From Polynucleobacter sp. KF022 (GTDB taxonomy: Bacteria; Pseudomonadota; Gammaproteobacteria; Burkholderiales; Burkholderiaceae), in the NCBI RefSeq assembly GCF_027924105.1, contig NZ_AP026972.1:1736001-1800000 (forward strand): a stretch of 64,000 bases of DNA, read 5' to 3'. Position 1 is the first letter of the stretch; the number at the start of each line of letters is the position of its first letter. The translations under genes were made by a program, and so were the position numbers. The notes below the pieces were generated by a model. That model worked only from the letters and a program-made list of their open reading frames with translations. It was not told the origin of the DNA and searched no databases. Below are positions 32,959 through 41,236 of the stretch, one piece after another.

Positions 32959-33744
32959 ATGACTGCAAATTGCATCCTTGAGCGTATTACCGAGACCAAA
33001 TCAACCAATGACGATCTTTTGGTGCGCTGGCGCGCGGGTCAGTTAATTGACCCAATAGCACGCATTGCCCACAAACAAACAGCAGGCAAAGGAAGGGCCG
33101 GTCGATCATGGCTAGCCAATCCGGAAGATTCTCTTTGCTTCTCCTTAGCCTTTCCGTTTAAAAGAACTCCTGCAGAACTGAGTGGTTTGAGTTTGTTGGT
33201 TGGTCTAGCAGTCATATCTGGGATTGCACAAGCTTGCGACCTCAATGAATCAAAACTTCACGAATTAGGTCTTCGCCTAAAGTGGCCAAACGATTTGTTG
33301 CTCAATGGATGCAAACTCGCTGGCATTCTGATTGAAGGTGGTCAAGCAAAAGCAGGGGATGCTACTTGGATGATTATTGGCATTGGCATCAACTTACGCA
33401 ATGCGGAGGCAATTGAAGCAAATCTAGGTAATGGATTGAAAGCAAGCTCAATTCAGCAGATTACAAACTCACCGCCTGATGTCGAATACCTTTGGCTGAA
33501 ATTAATCGCCTCGCTTGAGCATCATCTCGCAGAATTTGATCAACATGGATTTAAGCCTTGCATGGGGTCCTGGATGAAATGGGATGCTTATCGAGATCAT
33601 GCCGTTTGCATTTCTGGTGCGGGAAAAGATGCTGTTAATGGTATTGCTAAAGGCGTCGATGAATTTGGAGCATTACTATTGCAACAAGAAAACAAAACAA
33701 TCGCCATTCACGCAGGTGATGTTTCATTGCGGATTCAATCATGA
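32959..33744 (+). CDS. birA: Biotin--[acetyl-CoA-carboxylase] ligase
   Basis: Activates biotin with ATP and attaches it to the biotin carboxyl carrier protein. The 261-residue protein has ITETKSTNDDLL, the biotinyl-AMP loop KQTAGKGRAGRSW, LKWPNDLLLNGCKLAGILIE and a C-terminal SH3-like domain. It starts directly with the catalytic domain and lacks the DNA-binding helix-turn-helix of E. coli BirA, so it is a mono-functional ligase. Overlaps coaX by 4 nt. Confidence 0.95.
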   Translation: MTANCILERITETKSTNDDLLVRWRAGQLIDPIARIAHKQTAGKGRAGRSWLANPEDSLCFSLAFPFKRTPAELSGLSLLVGLAVISGIAQACDLNESKLHELGLRLKWPNDLLLNGCKLAGILIEGGQAKAGDATWMIIGIGINLRNAEAIEANLGNGLKASSIQQITNSPPDVEYLWLKLIASLEHHLAEFDQHGFKPCMGSWMKWDAYRDHAVCISGAGKDAVNGIAKGVDEFGALLLQQENKTIAIHAGDVSLRIQS

Positions 33745-34550
33745 GCCTTTATTTATTCTTTGATGTTGGTAATACACGCCTCAAATGGGCTGCCGTGGAA
33801 TCCAATCAAAACCCAAGTGCCCAACAAAAAAAGTTGTGGGCTTACTCAGGCTCTATTAGTAGCAAGTCTTTGCAGTCTGAAGAACATCGTGCTGAATTAG
33901 CAGACTATATTTCTAAGACACTTCCAAAACCAGATGCCATTGGTTTTAGCTGTGTTGCCGGCGAAGAGGCTATCTCCAATCTCAAATCTCTGTTTCCACA
34001 ATGGAGTGATTTGAACTGGAAGCAATTACAAGGTGACAGTACCTACTCGGGTATGCGTAGCCTATACCAAGACCAGAGCAAGTTAGGAGCTGATCGCTGG
34101 GCGGCCCTCATCGGAGCTCGCGCCCTATCTACTCATAACACCTTAATCGTCAATGCTGGCACTGCTACTACGATTGACTTGCTTGGCTCTAATGGAGTTC
34201 ATTACGGCGGGTGGATTCTGCCCGGTCTTGGACTGATGCAAGAAAGCCTGCAGAGCAAAACCGCGCAACTCCCTTTAGCAATTCGTGAAGAATCTCAGCA
34301 AGAATTTGGAATCACTACGAATGAAGCCATTATTGGCGGATGTGATGCAGCGCAAATTGGTGCTATTCACTACGCATTACTACAAGCTAAAAAATTAAAT
34401 CATCCTGTCGAACGAATTTGGCTTGATGGTGGCAATGCAAAAGTTCTTCTTACTCAAATAAAAAAATCTGACTTGCAGAGTTGGCCGATTGAGCAAACTG
34501 AGGGCTTAGTACTTCGCGGCATTTGGGCGTGGTTACTCCAAAATCTTTAA
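33741..34550 (+). CDS. coaX: Type III pantothenate kinase CoaX
   Basis: First step of coenzyme A synthesis. The 269-residue protein has the ASKHA-type motifs LFFDVGNTRLKWA, GADRWAALIGAR, the phosphate loop VNAGTATTIDLL and GGWILPGLGLM. Coupled to birA by ATGA, a frequent pairing. Its stop (34548-34550) shares the bases TTAA with the stop of the convergent rfaE2 gene, so the two genes overlap by 4 nt tail to tail. Confidence 0.96.
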   Translation: MSLYLFFDVGNTRLKWAAVESNQNPSAQQKKLWAYSGSISSKSLQSEEHRAELADYISKTLPKPDAIGFSCVAGEEAISNLKSLFPQWSDLNWKQLQGDSTYSGMRSLYQDQSKLGADRWAALIGARALSTHNTLIVNAGTATTIDLLGSNGVHYGGWILPGLGLMQESLQSKTAQLPLAIREESQQEFGITTNEAIIGGCDAAQIGAIHYALLQAKKLNHPVERIWLDGGNAKVLLTQIKKSDLQSWPIEQTEGLVLRGIWAWLLQNL

Positions 34551-35035
34551 GAACGGATTTTGCCTAAAAGACTGGTAGTAGAGCGTTCATATAAAAACGG
34601 TATAGCAACCGCTTTCCCGCCCCAACTTTTTACAAGATGGGTCTCCGCTAAAGTATCGATTTCATAATCTCCACCCTTGACATAAATATCGGGGCGAATT
34701 TTTTCAATTAAGTTGACAGGGGTTTGTTCGGTAAACAACACTGCCATGTCTACGCTCTCCAATGCAGCCAATAAGGCCTGGCGATCAGCCTCAGTATTAA
34801 TGGGTCTGTCATCGCCTTTGCCCAGCATCTTTACAGAGGCATCTGAATTCACGCCCACTATCAAACTAGCACCTAAAGCACGTGCTTGGGCTAAATAACT
34901 AGCATGTCCGCGGTGCAAGATATCGAAGACGCCATTTGTAAAGACTAATGGCCTAGGAAGCTTTGCTAAGCGAGCCGCAAGTTCATCCGGCGGACATACT
35001 TTGGCTTCGAAAGAGGGTGGTGGCAACTTACTCAT
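34547..35035 (-). CDS. rfaE2: D-glycero-beta-D-manno-heptose 1-phosphate adenylyltransferase
   Basis: Forms ADP-heptose for the LPS inner core. The 162-residue protein corresponds to the C-terminal (nucleotidyltransferase) half of E. coli HldE, with FTNGVFDILHRGHASYL (HxGH site), VGVNSDASVK and PDIYVKGGDYEID. The kinase half must be encoded elsewhere. Its stop overlaps that of coaX. Confidence 0.95.
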   Translation of the reverse strand: MSKLPPPSFEAKVCPPDELAARLAKLPRPLVFTNGVFDILHRGHASYLAQARALGASLIVGVNSDASVKMLGKGDDRPINTEADRQALLAALESVDMAVLFTEQTPVNLIEKIRPDIYVKGGDYEIDTLAETHLVKSWGGKAVAIPFLYERSTTSLLGKIRS

Positions 35036-35039
35036 GGCT

Positions 35040-35076
35040 CAATATTAATGGCAATTTTGCAATGCCAGCGATATTG
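35040..35076. repeat. Nested imperfect hairpin between rfaE2 and gpx
   Basis: Outer arms CAATAT (35040-35045) and ATATTG (35071-35076) enclose inner arms TGGCA (35049-35053) and TGCCA (35063-35067). It lies in the 92-bp divergent gap, so it could be an operator or mRNA leader structure for either gene. No clear promoter boxes were recognised beside it. Confidence 0.4.
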
Positions 35077-35127
35077 CTGAGAATGTCTTAGACTTGGCCT
35101 CTATCAAGCGAAATTTAAAGGCGCAAT

Positions 35128-35697
35128 ATGCACCGCAATTTAATGAATTGGCTCCTTCCCTTCTTATTTCTCCTGCCCGGAGTTCAGGTGGCCAATGCAG
35201 CAAACAGCTGTAGCCCACTACTTTCTCATACCTTCCCCCGCCTGCAGGACGAGACGCCACAAAATCTATGTCAATACCAAGGCAAAGTCATTCTGGTCGT
35301 AAATACTGCCAGCTTCTGCGGCTTTACGAGCCAATATGAGGGTCTTGAGAAGATTTATGCCAAATATAAAGACCAAGGATTTGTAGTGCTTGGCTTTCCA
35401 TCTAACGACTTCGGACAACAAGAGCCTGGCAGCAACAAAGACATTGCTGACTTCTGCAAAAACACTTACGACGTAAAATTCCCGATGTTTTCTAAAAGTT
35501 CGATCTCAGGCAGTAACCCAAACCCGCTGTTTAAGATGTTAATTACAAAAACTGGTACAACACCCAAATGGAACTTTTATAAGTACCTAATAGATCGAAA
35601 TGGCAATGTGGTTGATTCCTATGGAAGTATGACTAAACCTACCAGCAGTAGCATTACCAATCAAATTGAAAAGCTTTTAGGAGAGAAGGTCCAGTGA
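35128..35697 (+). CDS. Glutathione peroxidase family protein, exported
   Basis: 189 residues with a signal peptide (NWLLPFLFLLPGVQVANA). The thioredoxin-fold core has the peroxidatic Cys64 in VVNTASFCGFTSQYEGLE, the Gln in FPSNDFGQQEPGSN and the Trp in TPKWNFYKYLID, which complete the family catalytic site; Cys replaces selenocysteine. It reduces hydroperoxides, probably in the periplasm and perhaps with thioredoxin-like partners. It overlaps the next gene by 4 nt (GTGA), beginning a five-gene operon for lipid modification. Confidence 0.92.
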   Translation: MHRNLMNWLLPFLFLLPGVQVANAANSCSPLLSHTFPRLQDETPQNLCQYQGKVILVVNTASFCGFTSQYEGLEKIYAKYKDQGFVVLGFPSNDFGQQEPGSNKDIADFCKNTYDVKFPMFSKSSISGSNPNPLFKMLITKTGTTPKWNFYKYLIDRNGNVVDSYGSMTKPTSSSITNQIEKLLGEKVQ

Positions 35698-37070
35698 GTC
35701 AAAAACGGATTGCCATTATTGGCGCAGGCATCTCTGGATTGGGTTGTGCATACGCCTTAAGACAACACCCTGAATTTGAAATTACCTTATACGAAGCCGG
35801 TGGCCACATTGGCGGCCATAGCAACACAGTAGATTTCACTTGCAATCTCAATGGTAAAGAAATCACACATGGTGTCGATACTGGATTTTTAGTTTTCAAT
35901 CGAAAAACTTATCCCCGTCTTGTGCGACTATTTGAGGAAATACAAGCGCCTGTAGCCCCCTCAGAAATGTCCTTCTCTGTTTCGATTGATGCCTCTTTAA
36001 AGTCAGGCTCCAGCAAAAAGATTGAGTGGGCAGGCAATGACATTAACTCATTTTTTGGTCAGCGCTCCAACCTTCTGTCCCCCTCTTTTTGGCATATGGC
36101 TTATGACATATTGCGCTTTAATCGTCTAGCAACCCAGCTAGCTCATGAGCAAATTGATGCCGGTCATCAATACAAAGAACCAGATGAAAAAATTGCTGAT
36201 TTTTTAATGCGCCATCGCTTTAGTCAAAGCTTTAAAGAAAATTATTTTCTGCCGATGATCGGCGCAATTTGGTCATGCTCAGTTGAGCAAATGCTTGAAT
36301 TTCCAATTCAAACTATGGTGCGCTTCTGCCATAACCATGGTCTTTTACAGATTCAAAATCGCCCTCAATGGTTAACCATCAAAGGCGGATCGCGCGAGTA
36401 TGTAAAACGCATTGTTGCTGCGATAGAAAAGCATGGGGCAGTCATTAAACGTGATTGTGTTCTGCGAGTAAATACCAGTCATGATGGCGGTCAAGCAGAG
36501 GTTATTAGTCAAGCTGGGTCAAGCTATTTTGATGAAGTCATCATGGCTTGTCACAGCGATCAAGCGCTAGATTTAGTTCACGGCATTGATCAAGAGGCCA
36601 GAAATATTTTGGCGGCTATTCCTTATCAAAAAAATCGGGCCATTCTTCACACTGACACTCGCTTCTTGCCTGAGGCTAAGCGTTGTTGGGCTGCCTGGAA
36701 TTACACTGCTAAGTCTGGCGACAAGCCAAATGCAAAACAGCATGTCAGCGTTAACTATTTAATTAATCGCTTGCAGCCACTTCCAGATCAACTGAAAAAT
36801 ACACAAATTATTGTTAGCTTAAATCCCTCTGAAGAGCCAGATCCAAAGCTAGTGCATCAGGAGATTCACTATTCGCATCCCGTCTTTGACATGAGTGCAA
36901 TACAAGCGCAGAAAGAGCTGCCTTTGATTCAAGGCCTATCATCCATTTGGTATTGCGGCGCCTGGACTGGCTTTGGGTTTCATGAAGATGGCCTACGTTC
37001 CGGCGAACTAGTTGCAGAAGCCTTAATTGAAAGCGTTCGTCAGCCCATCAAAGCAAAACAAGATAGTTAA
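35694..37070 (+). CDS. FAD/NAD(P)-binding amine-oxidoreductase-like protein
   Basis: 458 residues with the FAD Rossmann motif IAIIGAGISGLGCAYAL, the following ITLYEAGGHIGGHSNTVD, and the C-terminal flavin motif WYCGAWTGFGFHEDGLRSG. The family (COG2907) is nearly always next to DUF1365 and Cfa genes, as here, and is thought to modify acyl chains of phospholipids. The GTG start overlaps the gpx stop and the TAATG junction couples it to DUF1365. Substrate not shown. Confidence 0.9.
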   Translation: MSQKRIAIIGAGISGLGCAYALRQHPEFEITLYEAGGHIGGHSNTVDFTCNLNGKEITHGVDTGFLVFNRKTYPRLVRLFEEIQAPVAPSEMSFSVSIDASLKSGSSKKIEWAGNDINSFFGQRSNLLSPSFWHMAYDILRFNRLATQLAHEQIDAGHQYKEPDEKIADFLMRHRFSQSFKENYFLPMIGAIWSCSVEQMLEFPIQTMVRFCHNHGLLQIQNRPQWLTIKGGSREYVKRIVAAIEKHGAVIKRDCVLRVNTSHDGGQAEVISQAGSSYFDEVIMACHSDQALDLVHGIDQEARNILAAIPYQKNRAILHTDTRFLPEAKRCWAAWNYTAKSGDKPNAKQHVSVNYLINRLQPLPDQLKNTQIIVSLNPSEEPDPKLVHQEIHYSHPVFDMSAIQAQKELPLIQGLSSIWYCGAWTGFGFHEDGLRSGELVAEALIESVRQPIKAKQDS

Positions 37071-37855
37071 TGGCGCAAACAAAGATTAACTTTGGAGTAG
37101 TCAAGCACCAGCGCATGCGGCCGGCTAAAAATGCTTTTGGGTATGGGGTATTTACCATCTCCGTTCCGATGCGTGCCCGCCAAGCAAACCCAAATTTACT
37201 AAATGATTACGGCTTAAGCGATAACCGCTGGGGAATTTGTGCCTTTTTTGACAAAGACCACGGCCTAGGCGAACCTAATAGTCTTGCCTGGATCGAGAAG
37301 ATTCTTGCTGATAACCAAATACCTCATGTTGATGGAGAAATCTGGTTACAAACTTTTCCAAGGGTATTGGGCTACGTTTTTAATCCGGTGAGTTTCTGGA
37401 TCTGCACTCGGGCGGATGGCCAAGTACAGGCAGTGTTAGCTGAGGTAAATAATACTTTTGGTGAGCGTCACTGCTATTTACTATTTAAAGATTCAGGTGA
37501 AGTACTGCACTCCGGCGAAACACTCACCAGCAAGAAAGTATTTCATGTATCGCCATTTTGCGAGGTACGAGGTGAATACCATTTTCGCTTTTTATTTCCG
37601 CAAGATAGCAGTAGCGGCAAAAACAGTGTCTATCGTATTGAGCTGCATGAGGACGGTCTACCCCTCATCAATACCAGTATTAGTGGCGCCAGCCGCCCTC
37701 TAAGCCGCGCTAATGTTTATCTGGCATTGCTTCGCTACCCCCTCATGAGTTTAGGTGTGATTTTCCGAATTCACTGGCAGGCATTGAAATTATGGATAAA
37801 AGGTGTACCCTTTCACTCAAAGCCTAAACCACCAGAACTAGAAGTCAGCAGATGA
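37070..37855 (+). CDS. DUF1365 family protein
   Basis: 261 residues with the DUF1365 signatures VKHQRMRPAKNAFGYGVF, FPRVLGYVFNPVSFWIC, LAEVNNTFGERHCYLL and KVFHVSPFCEVRGEYHFRF. No biochemical function is established. Its genetic linkage to the FAD oxidoreductase and Cfa suggests a step in acyl-chain modification. Overlaps cfa by 4 nt. Confidence 0.9.
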   Translation: MAQTKINFGVVKHQRMRPAKNAFGYGVFTISVPMRARQANPNLLNDYGLSDNRWGICAFFDKDHGLGEPNSLAWIEKILADNQIPHVDGEIWLQTFPRVLGYVFNPVSFWICTRADGQVQAVLAEVNNTFGERHCYLLFKDSGEVLHSGETLTSKKVFHVSPFCEVRGEYHFRFLFPQDSSSGKNSVYRIELHEDGLPLINTSISGASRPLSRANVYLALLRYPLMSLGVIFRIHWQALKLWIKGVPFHSKPKPPELEVSR

Positions 37856-39147
37856 ATCGCCCTGGACAATCACTTCTCTCGAGACTCAACTTTTCTCGCC
37901 CTCAAGAGCGAGCTTACTCTTCACATAAGCATCAACTCAGCGCTAAGACACTTTTAACGCTCTTAACTCAACTTAGTAGTGGTTACTTGAAGTTGACGCT
38001 TCCAGATGGAGAGAAGCGAGAGTTTGGAAATCATGGCGATCAGTTGCATGCCGAAATCCACATACTAGAGTGGTCTGTTTTTAAAGAAATCATGTCTCAT
38101 GGAGATATCGGTTTTGCTGAGAGCTATATACAGGGTAAATGGAATACCCCAGATCTCAAAGCTCTACTTGAGCTGGCTATTCGTAACCGAACCATTTTAG
38201 AAAAAGCCATCTATGGCAACTGGTATGGATCAATCTTTTATCGCCTGAAACACTGGTTAAGAGATAACAGCAAAACCGGTAGCCGTAAAAATATTCATGC
38301 TCACTACGACCTAGGAAATGCTTTCTACACCCTGTGGCTCGACCCCACTATGAGCTACTCCAGCGCCTGGTTCTCAGAGGGAGATAAGCAAGAATTGGCC
38401 GATGCTCAACGTGCAAAAATTAGACGCATTCTGGAATCTCTTCAGACAAAACCAGGGGATCATGTTTTAGAAATTGGTTGCGGTTGGGGTGGAGTAATGG
38501 AAGAATCACTGCGTACCAATAGAGCAATTACCGGCCTCACTTTATCTACAGAACAAAAAGCTTTTGCTGAAAGCCGCCTTTTAGCAGTGCAGTCCCAAAT
38601 GACAAATCCAGCTTCATTTGAAGTGCGATTGCAAGACTATCGCGATTGCCAAGAAAAATTTGACGGTATTGCCTCAGTTGAAATGTTTGAGGCGGTTGGT
38701 GAAAAACATTGGCCGGAGTATTTTGAAACGGTTGCCAAATGTTTAAAAGCTGGTGGCAAGGCCTGCATTCAAACCATTGTTATTGCCGAAGATCTATTTG
38801 AGCGCTATCGACGTAATACCGACTTTATTCAGCAATACGTTTTTCCTGGCGGTATGCTGCCATCGCGGGCAAGCTTTAAGGCTAGCGCTGCTAAGGCTGG
38901 GCTGAAAATCGAACAAGAGTTTGCCTTTGGTGCGGACTACGCAAAAACACTGTGTCTCTGGAGAGATGGTTTTAATCACAAACTTCAAGAAGTGCGCCAA
39001 CTAGGATTTGACGAAGCATTTATTCGACTCTGGAACTTCTACTTAATGTATTGTGCAGCCGGCTTTACTGAGCGCAACATTGATGTAGTGCAATTCACAC
39101 TCAGCCACCAACCATCGACAGCATCTTCCGATGCGCTGAGCGTATGA
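37852..39147 (+). CDS. cfa: Cyclopropane-fatty-acyl-phospholipid synthase family methyltransferase
   Basis: 431 residues. The N-terminal lipid-binding domain is followed by the class I methyltransferase core: HAHYDLGNAFYTLWLDPTMSYSSAWF, SAM motif VLEIGCGWGGVMEES, EMFEAVGEKHWPEYF and FIQQYVFPGGMLPS. It adds a methylene or methyl group to unsaturated acyl chains. In this operon type it may make products other than plain cyclopropane rings (inference). ATGA overlap with the following SDR. Confidence 0.93.
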   Translation: MNRPGQSLLSRLNFSRPQERAYSSHKHQLSAKTLLTLLTQLSSGYLKLTLPDGEKREFGNHGDQLHAEIHILEWSVFKEIMSHGDIGFAESYIQGKWNTPDLKALLELAIRNRTILEKAIYGNWYGSIFYRLKHWLRDNSKTGSRKNIHAHYDLGNAFYTLWLDPTMSYSSAWFSEGDKQELADAQRAKIRRILESLQTKPGDHVLEIGCGWGGVMEESLRTNRAITGLTLSTEQKAFAESRLLAVQSQMTNPASFEVRLQDYRDCQEKFDGIASVEMFEAVGEKHWPEYFETVAKCLKAGGKACIQTIVIAEDLFERYRRNTDFIQQYVFPGGMLPSRASFKASAAKAGLKIEQEFAFGADYAKTLCLWRDGFNHKLQEVRQLGFDEAFIRLWNFYLMYCAAGFTERNIDVVQFTLSHQPSTASSDALSV

Positions 39148-39920
39148 AGCAATCAGGCATTGAACAATTTGTAGGAAAAAGAGTTTGGGTCATTGGGGCC
39201 TCGAGTGGTATTGGGGAAGCTTGCGTGAAAGCCTTGCTGGCCCAAGGCGCCAAGGTAGCGCTTTCTAGCCGTAGGGTTGAGCGCCTCAATCAAATTGCCC
39301 TTAATAGCGATACAAATCAAACTCTCGTTATTCCACTGGATGTTACTCGTAACGAACAGTTAAAAGAGGGATATAAGACCATACTCAATGCATGGGGCGG
39401 CATTGATCTTTTGCTTTTTGTTTCTGGCGTATATACGCCTCTCAGAGCGGATAACTTTGATATTCAAATAGCCGAGAAAACAATTGATGCTAATCTTTTG
39501 GGGCCTATGAGGGCGGTTGCATTAGTAACCCCCGAGATGCTTAAAGCCCATTCTGGACACATCGCCATCGTTGGCAGTGTGGCAGGCTATAGTGGCCTAC
39601 CAAAAGCCTTGGCCTATGGCCCTAGTAAAGCCGCCATCATCAATTTTTGTGAGAATTTATATTACGATCTACTGCCAACAGGAGTCAGTGTCCATATGAT
39701 CTCGCCAGGATTCGTTGCCACTGAGGCAACAGCCCAGAATGACTTTGAGATGCCGGCACTCATTAGCGCTGAAGAAGCGGCCCAAGAAATTTTGGCAGGT
39801 ATTCAGAAGGGGGAATTTGATATTCATTTCCCTAAGCGATTCTCGAGATTTTTAAAGTTCCTCAGAATCTTGCCTTATCCCATCTACTTTTGGATTGTGC
39901 GCCGCTTCGTCAAAATTTAA
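39144..39920 (+). CDS. Short-chain dehydrogenase/reductase (SDR)
   Basis: 258 residues with the SDR cofactor motif VIGASSGIGEACVKAL, DANLLGPMRAV and the catalytic Tyr-Lys in LAYGPSKAAIINF, then HMISPGFVATEAT. The C-terminus is basic and hydrophobic (RFLKFLRILPYPIYFWIVRRF), suggesting membrane association. It closes the gpx-FAD-DUF1365-cfa operon, so its substrate is probably a fatty-acyl or lipid carbonyl (inference). Confidence 0.9.
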   Translation: MKQSGIEQFVGKRVWVIGASSGIGEACVKALLAQGAKVALSSRRVERLNQIALNSDTNQTLVIPLDVTRNEQLKEGYKTILNAWGGIDLLLFVSGVYTPLRADNFDIQIAEKTIDANLLGPMRAVALVTPEMLKAHSGHIAIVGSVAGYSGLPKALAYGPSKAAIINFCENLYYDLLPTGVSVHMISPGFVATEATAQNDFEMPALISAEEAAQEILAGIQKGEFDIHFPKRFSRFLKFLRILPYPIYFWIVRRFVKI

Positions 39921-39930
39921 GCAGCGCCAG

Positions 39931-39953
39931 AGCAATACTTTAAAGCTATTGCT
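39931..39953. terminator. Probable bidirectional terminator between the SDR gene and dsbA
   Basis: AGCAATA ... TATTGCT (7-bp stem) flanking an AT-rich core that can extend pairing (TTTAAA). One arm overlaps the dsbA stop codon. It is AT-rich and lacks a long T-run, so the strength is uncertain. Confidence 0.45.
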
Positions 39954-40593
39954 TGTACTTATCCTTGCGGATTTTGTCCTCTAAAAAATCCATTACTGCA
40001 ATTGCCTTAGCTTTAGTGCCAGCAATAGAGGGCGATGTCACATATTTGCCCTGCATCACAATAGTAGGCACGCCATCAATTCGATAAGCTTCAGCCATTT
40101 GTTTTGCCGCACGAGCTTTCGAAATGACAGCAAAAGAACGATAAGTCGCCAAGAAAGTATTGCGATCTATTCCTTGTGAAGCAACCCAATCAGCAATCTC
40201 CGACTCCGTTAAAAGACGTTTATTTTCTTTATGCATGGCATACATGACTTTTTCATTGAGAGCGTCACCTTTGCCCATTGCTTCAAGGGCATAAAACAAT
40301 TGGCTATGTGGCATGAAATCATCACGAAAAGCTACGGGAACCCTTTTAAAAGCGACGTCTTTAGGCTGGCGCTTAACCCAGCTGCTGAGCTCAGGCTCAA
40401 AGTCATAGCAATGCGGGCAACCGTACCAAAAGAACTCAATAACTTCAACCTTCCCTTTAGTCTCTACCGGCTGCGCAATCGGCAATATGCGGTAATCAAA
40501 ACCCTCTTCAATTTTTTGACTTTGAGCGCTAGCAATGCCACTTAAAGCAAGAAATACAAATAATGTAATTACTCTTTTGCTCAATGAAATCAT
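39946..40593 (-). CDS. dsbA: Thiol:disulfide interchange protein DsbA
   Basis: Periplasmic oxidase that introduces disulfide bonds. The 215-residue protein has a signal peptide (FVFLALSGIASAQS), active site CPHC (Cys59, Cys62) in FFWYGCPHCYDFEP and the cis-Pro loop IDGVPTIVMQGK. Full length. It overlaps the upstream SPOR gene by 4 nt. Confidence 0.96.
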   Translation of the reverse strand: MISLSKRVITLFVFLALSGIASAQSQKIEEGFDYRILPIAQPVETKGKVEVIEFFWYGCPHCYDFEPELSSWVKRQPKDVAFKRVPVAFRDDFMPHSQLFYALEAMGKGDALNEKVMYAMHKENKRLLTESEIADWVASQGIDRNTFLATYRSFAVISKARAAKQMAEAYRIDGVPTIVMQGKYVTSPSIAGTKAKAIAVMDFLEDKIRKDKYKQ

Positions 40594-41201
40594 GATTTAC
40601 TGGATTTAATTAATGTTGGTTTGATGCCGATACTGCTCAATTTATCCCGAACTGGATTACTCTCTTCAACACTGTTATAAGGACCCACGCGAACACGCCA
40701 TAAAGTATTGCCATCAGCCGTAACCTCACTTAACTGCGCTTGGATACCTTGAATAGCTAAAGTGGCTTTTTGCGCATCTGCATCTGCGCGCTTATTAAAG
40801 GCGCCGACTTGCAAGAAATAAATAGCGTCAGATTTAGTTGCAGTAGAAGGTGCGTCAGTAGACTTTTTGCCACCAACCAAGTCACCAATTGGATCGGCTG
40901 ATGCAGGCGCAGGTGATTTACCTTGAAGCGGCTTATTTAAATCCACTGGTTCTGCAGGGGCGGCTGTTTCACCTTCAGCGGGTGCGGCAGAAGGTTTGAT
41001 TGTTAATGGAAGACTGGGAGCGCGCATTCCAGGTCTTTCTTGGGGGGTATTCTTGGAAAGATAAAAAGCGATAACGAACGCGATTCCGAGACCAACACCT
41101 AAACCCAAGATAAAGCCAAGAATAGTGCCACCATATTGGGTGTTTTTACTATCCACGCGGTGCTGTACAAAGCCAGTTTTCTGATTCGGTGTTTTCATCA
41201 T
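40590..41201 (-). CDS. SPOR domain protein (FtsN-like)
   Basis: 203 residues: a short cytoplasmic N-terminus, one membrane helix (about 29-48, FILGLGVGLGIAFVIAFYL), a Pro/Ala-rich linker (about 55-120), and a C-terminal peptidoglycan-binding SPOR domain (YFLQVGAFNKRADADAQKA ... WRVRVGPYNSVEESN). The arrangement matches FtsN-like septal proteins. Located between argS and dsbA, as in other Burkholderiales. Confidence 0.9.
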   Translation of the reverse strand: MMKTPNQKTGFVQHRVDSKNTQYGGTILGFILGLGVGLGIAFVIAFYLSKNTPQERPGMRAPSLPLTIKPSAAPAEGETAAPAEPVDLNKPLQGKSPAPASADPIGDLVGGKKSTDAPSTATKSDAIYFLQVGAFNKRADADAQKATLAIQGIQAQLSEVTADGNTLWRVRVGPYNSVEESNPVRDKLSSIGIKPTLIKSSKS

Positions 41202-41236
41202 TTCCTCATCTTACATCTACACCCCATACCTCGCCA

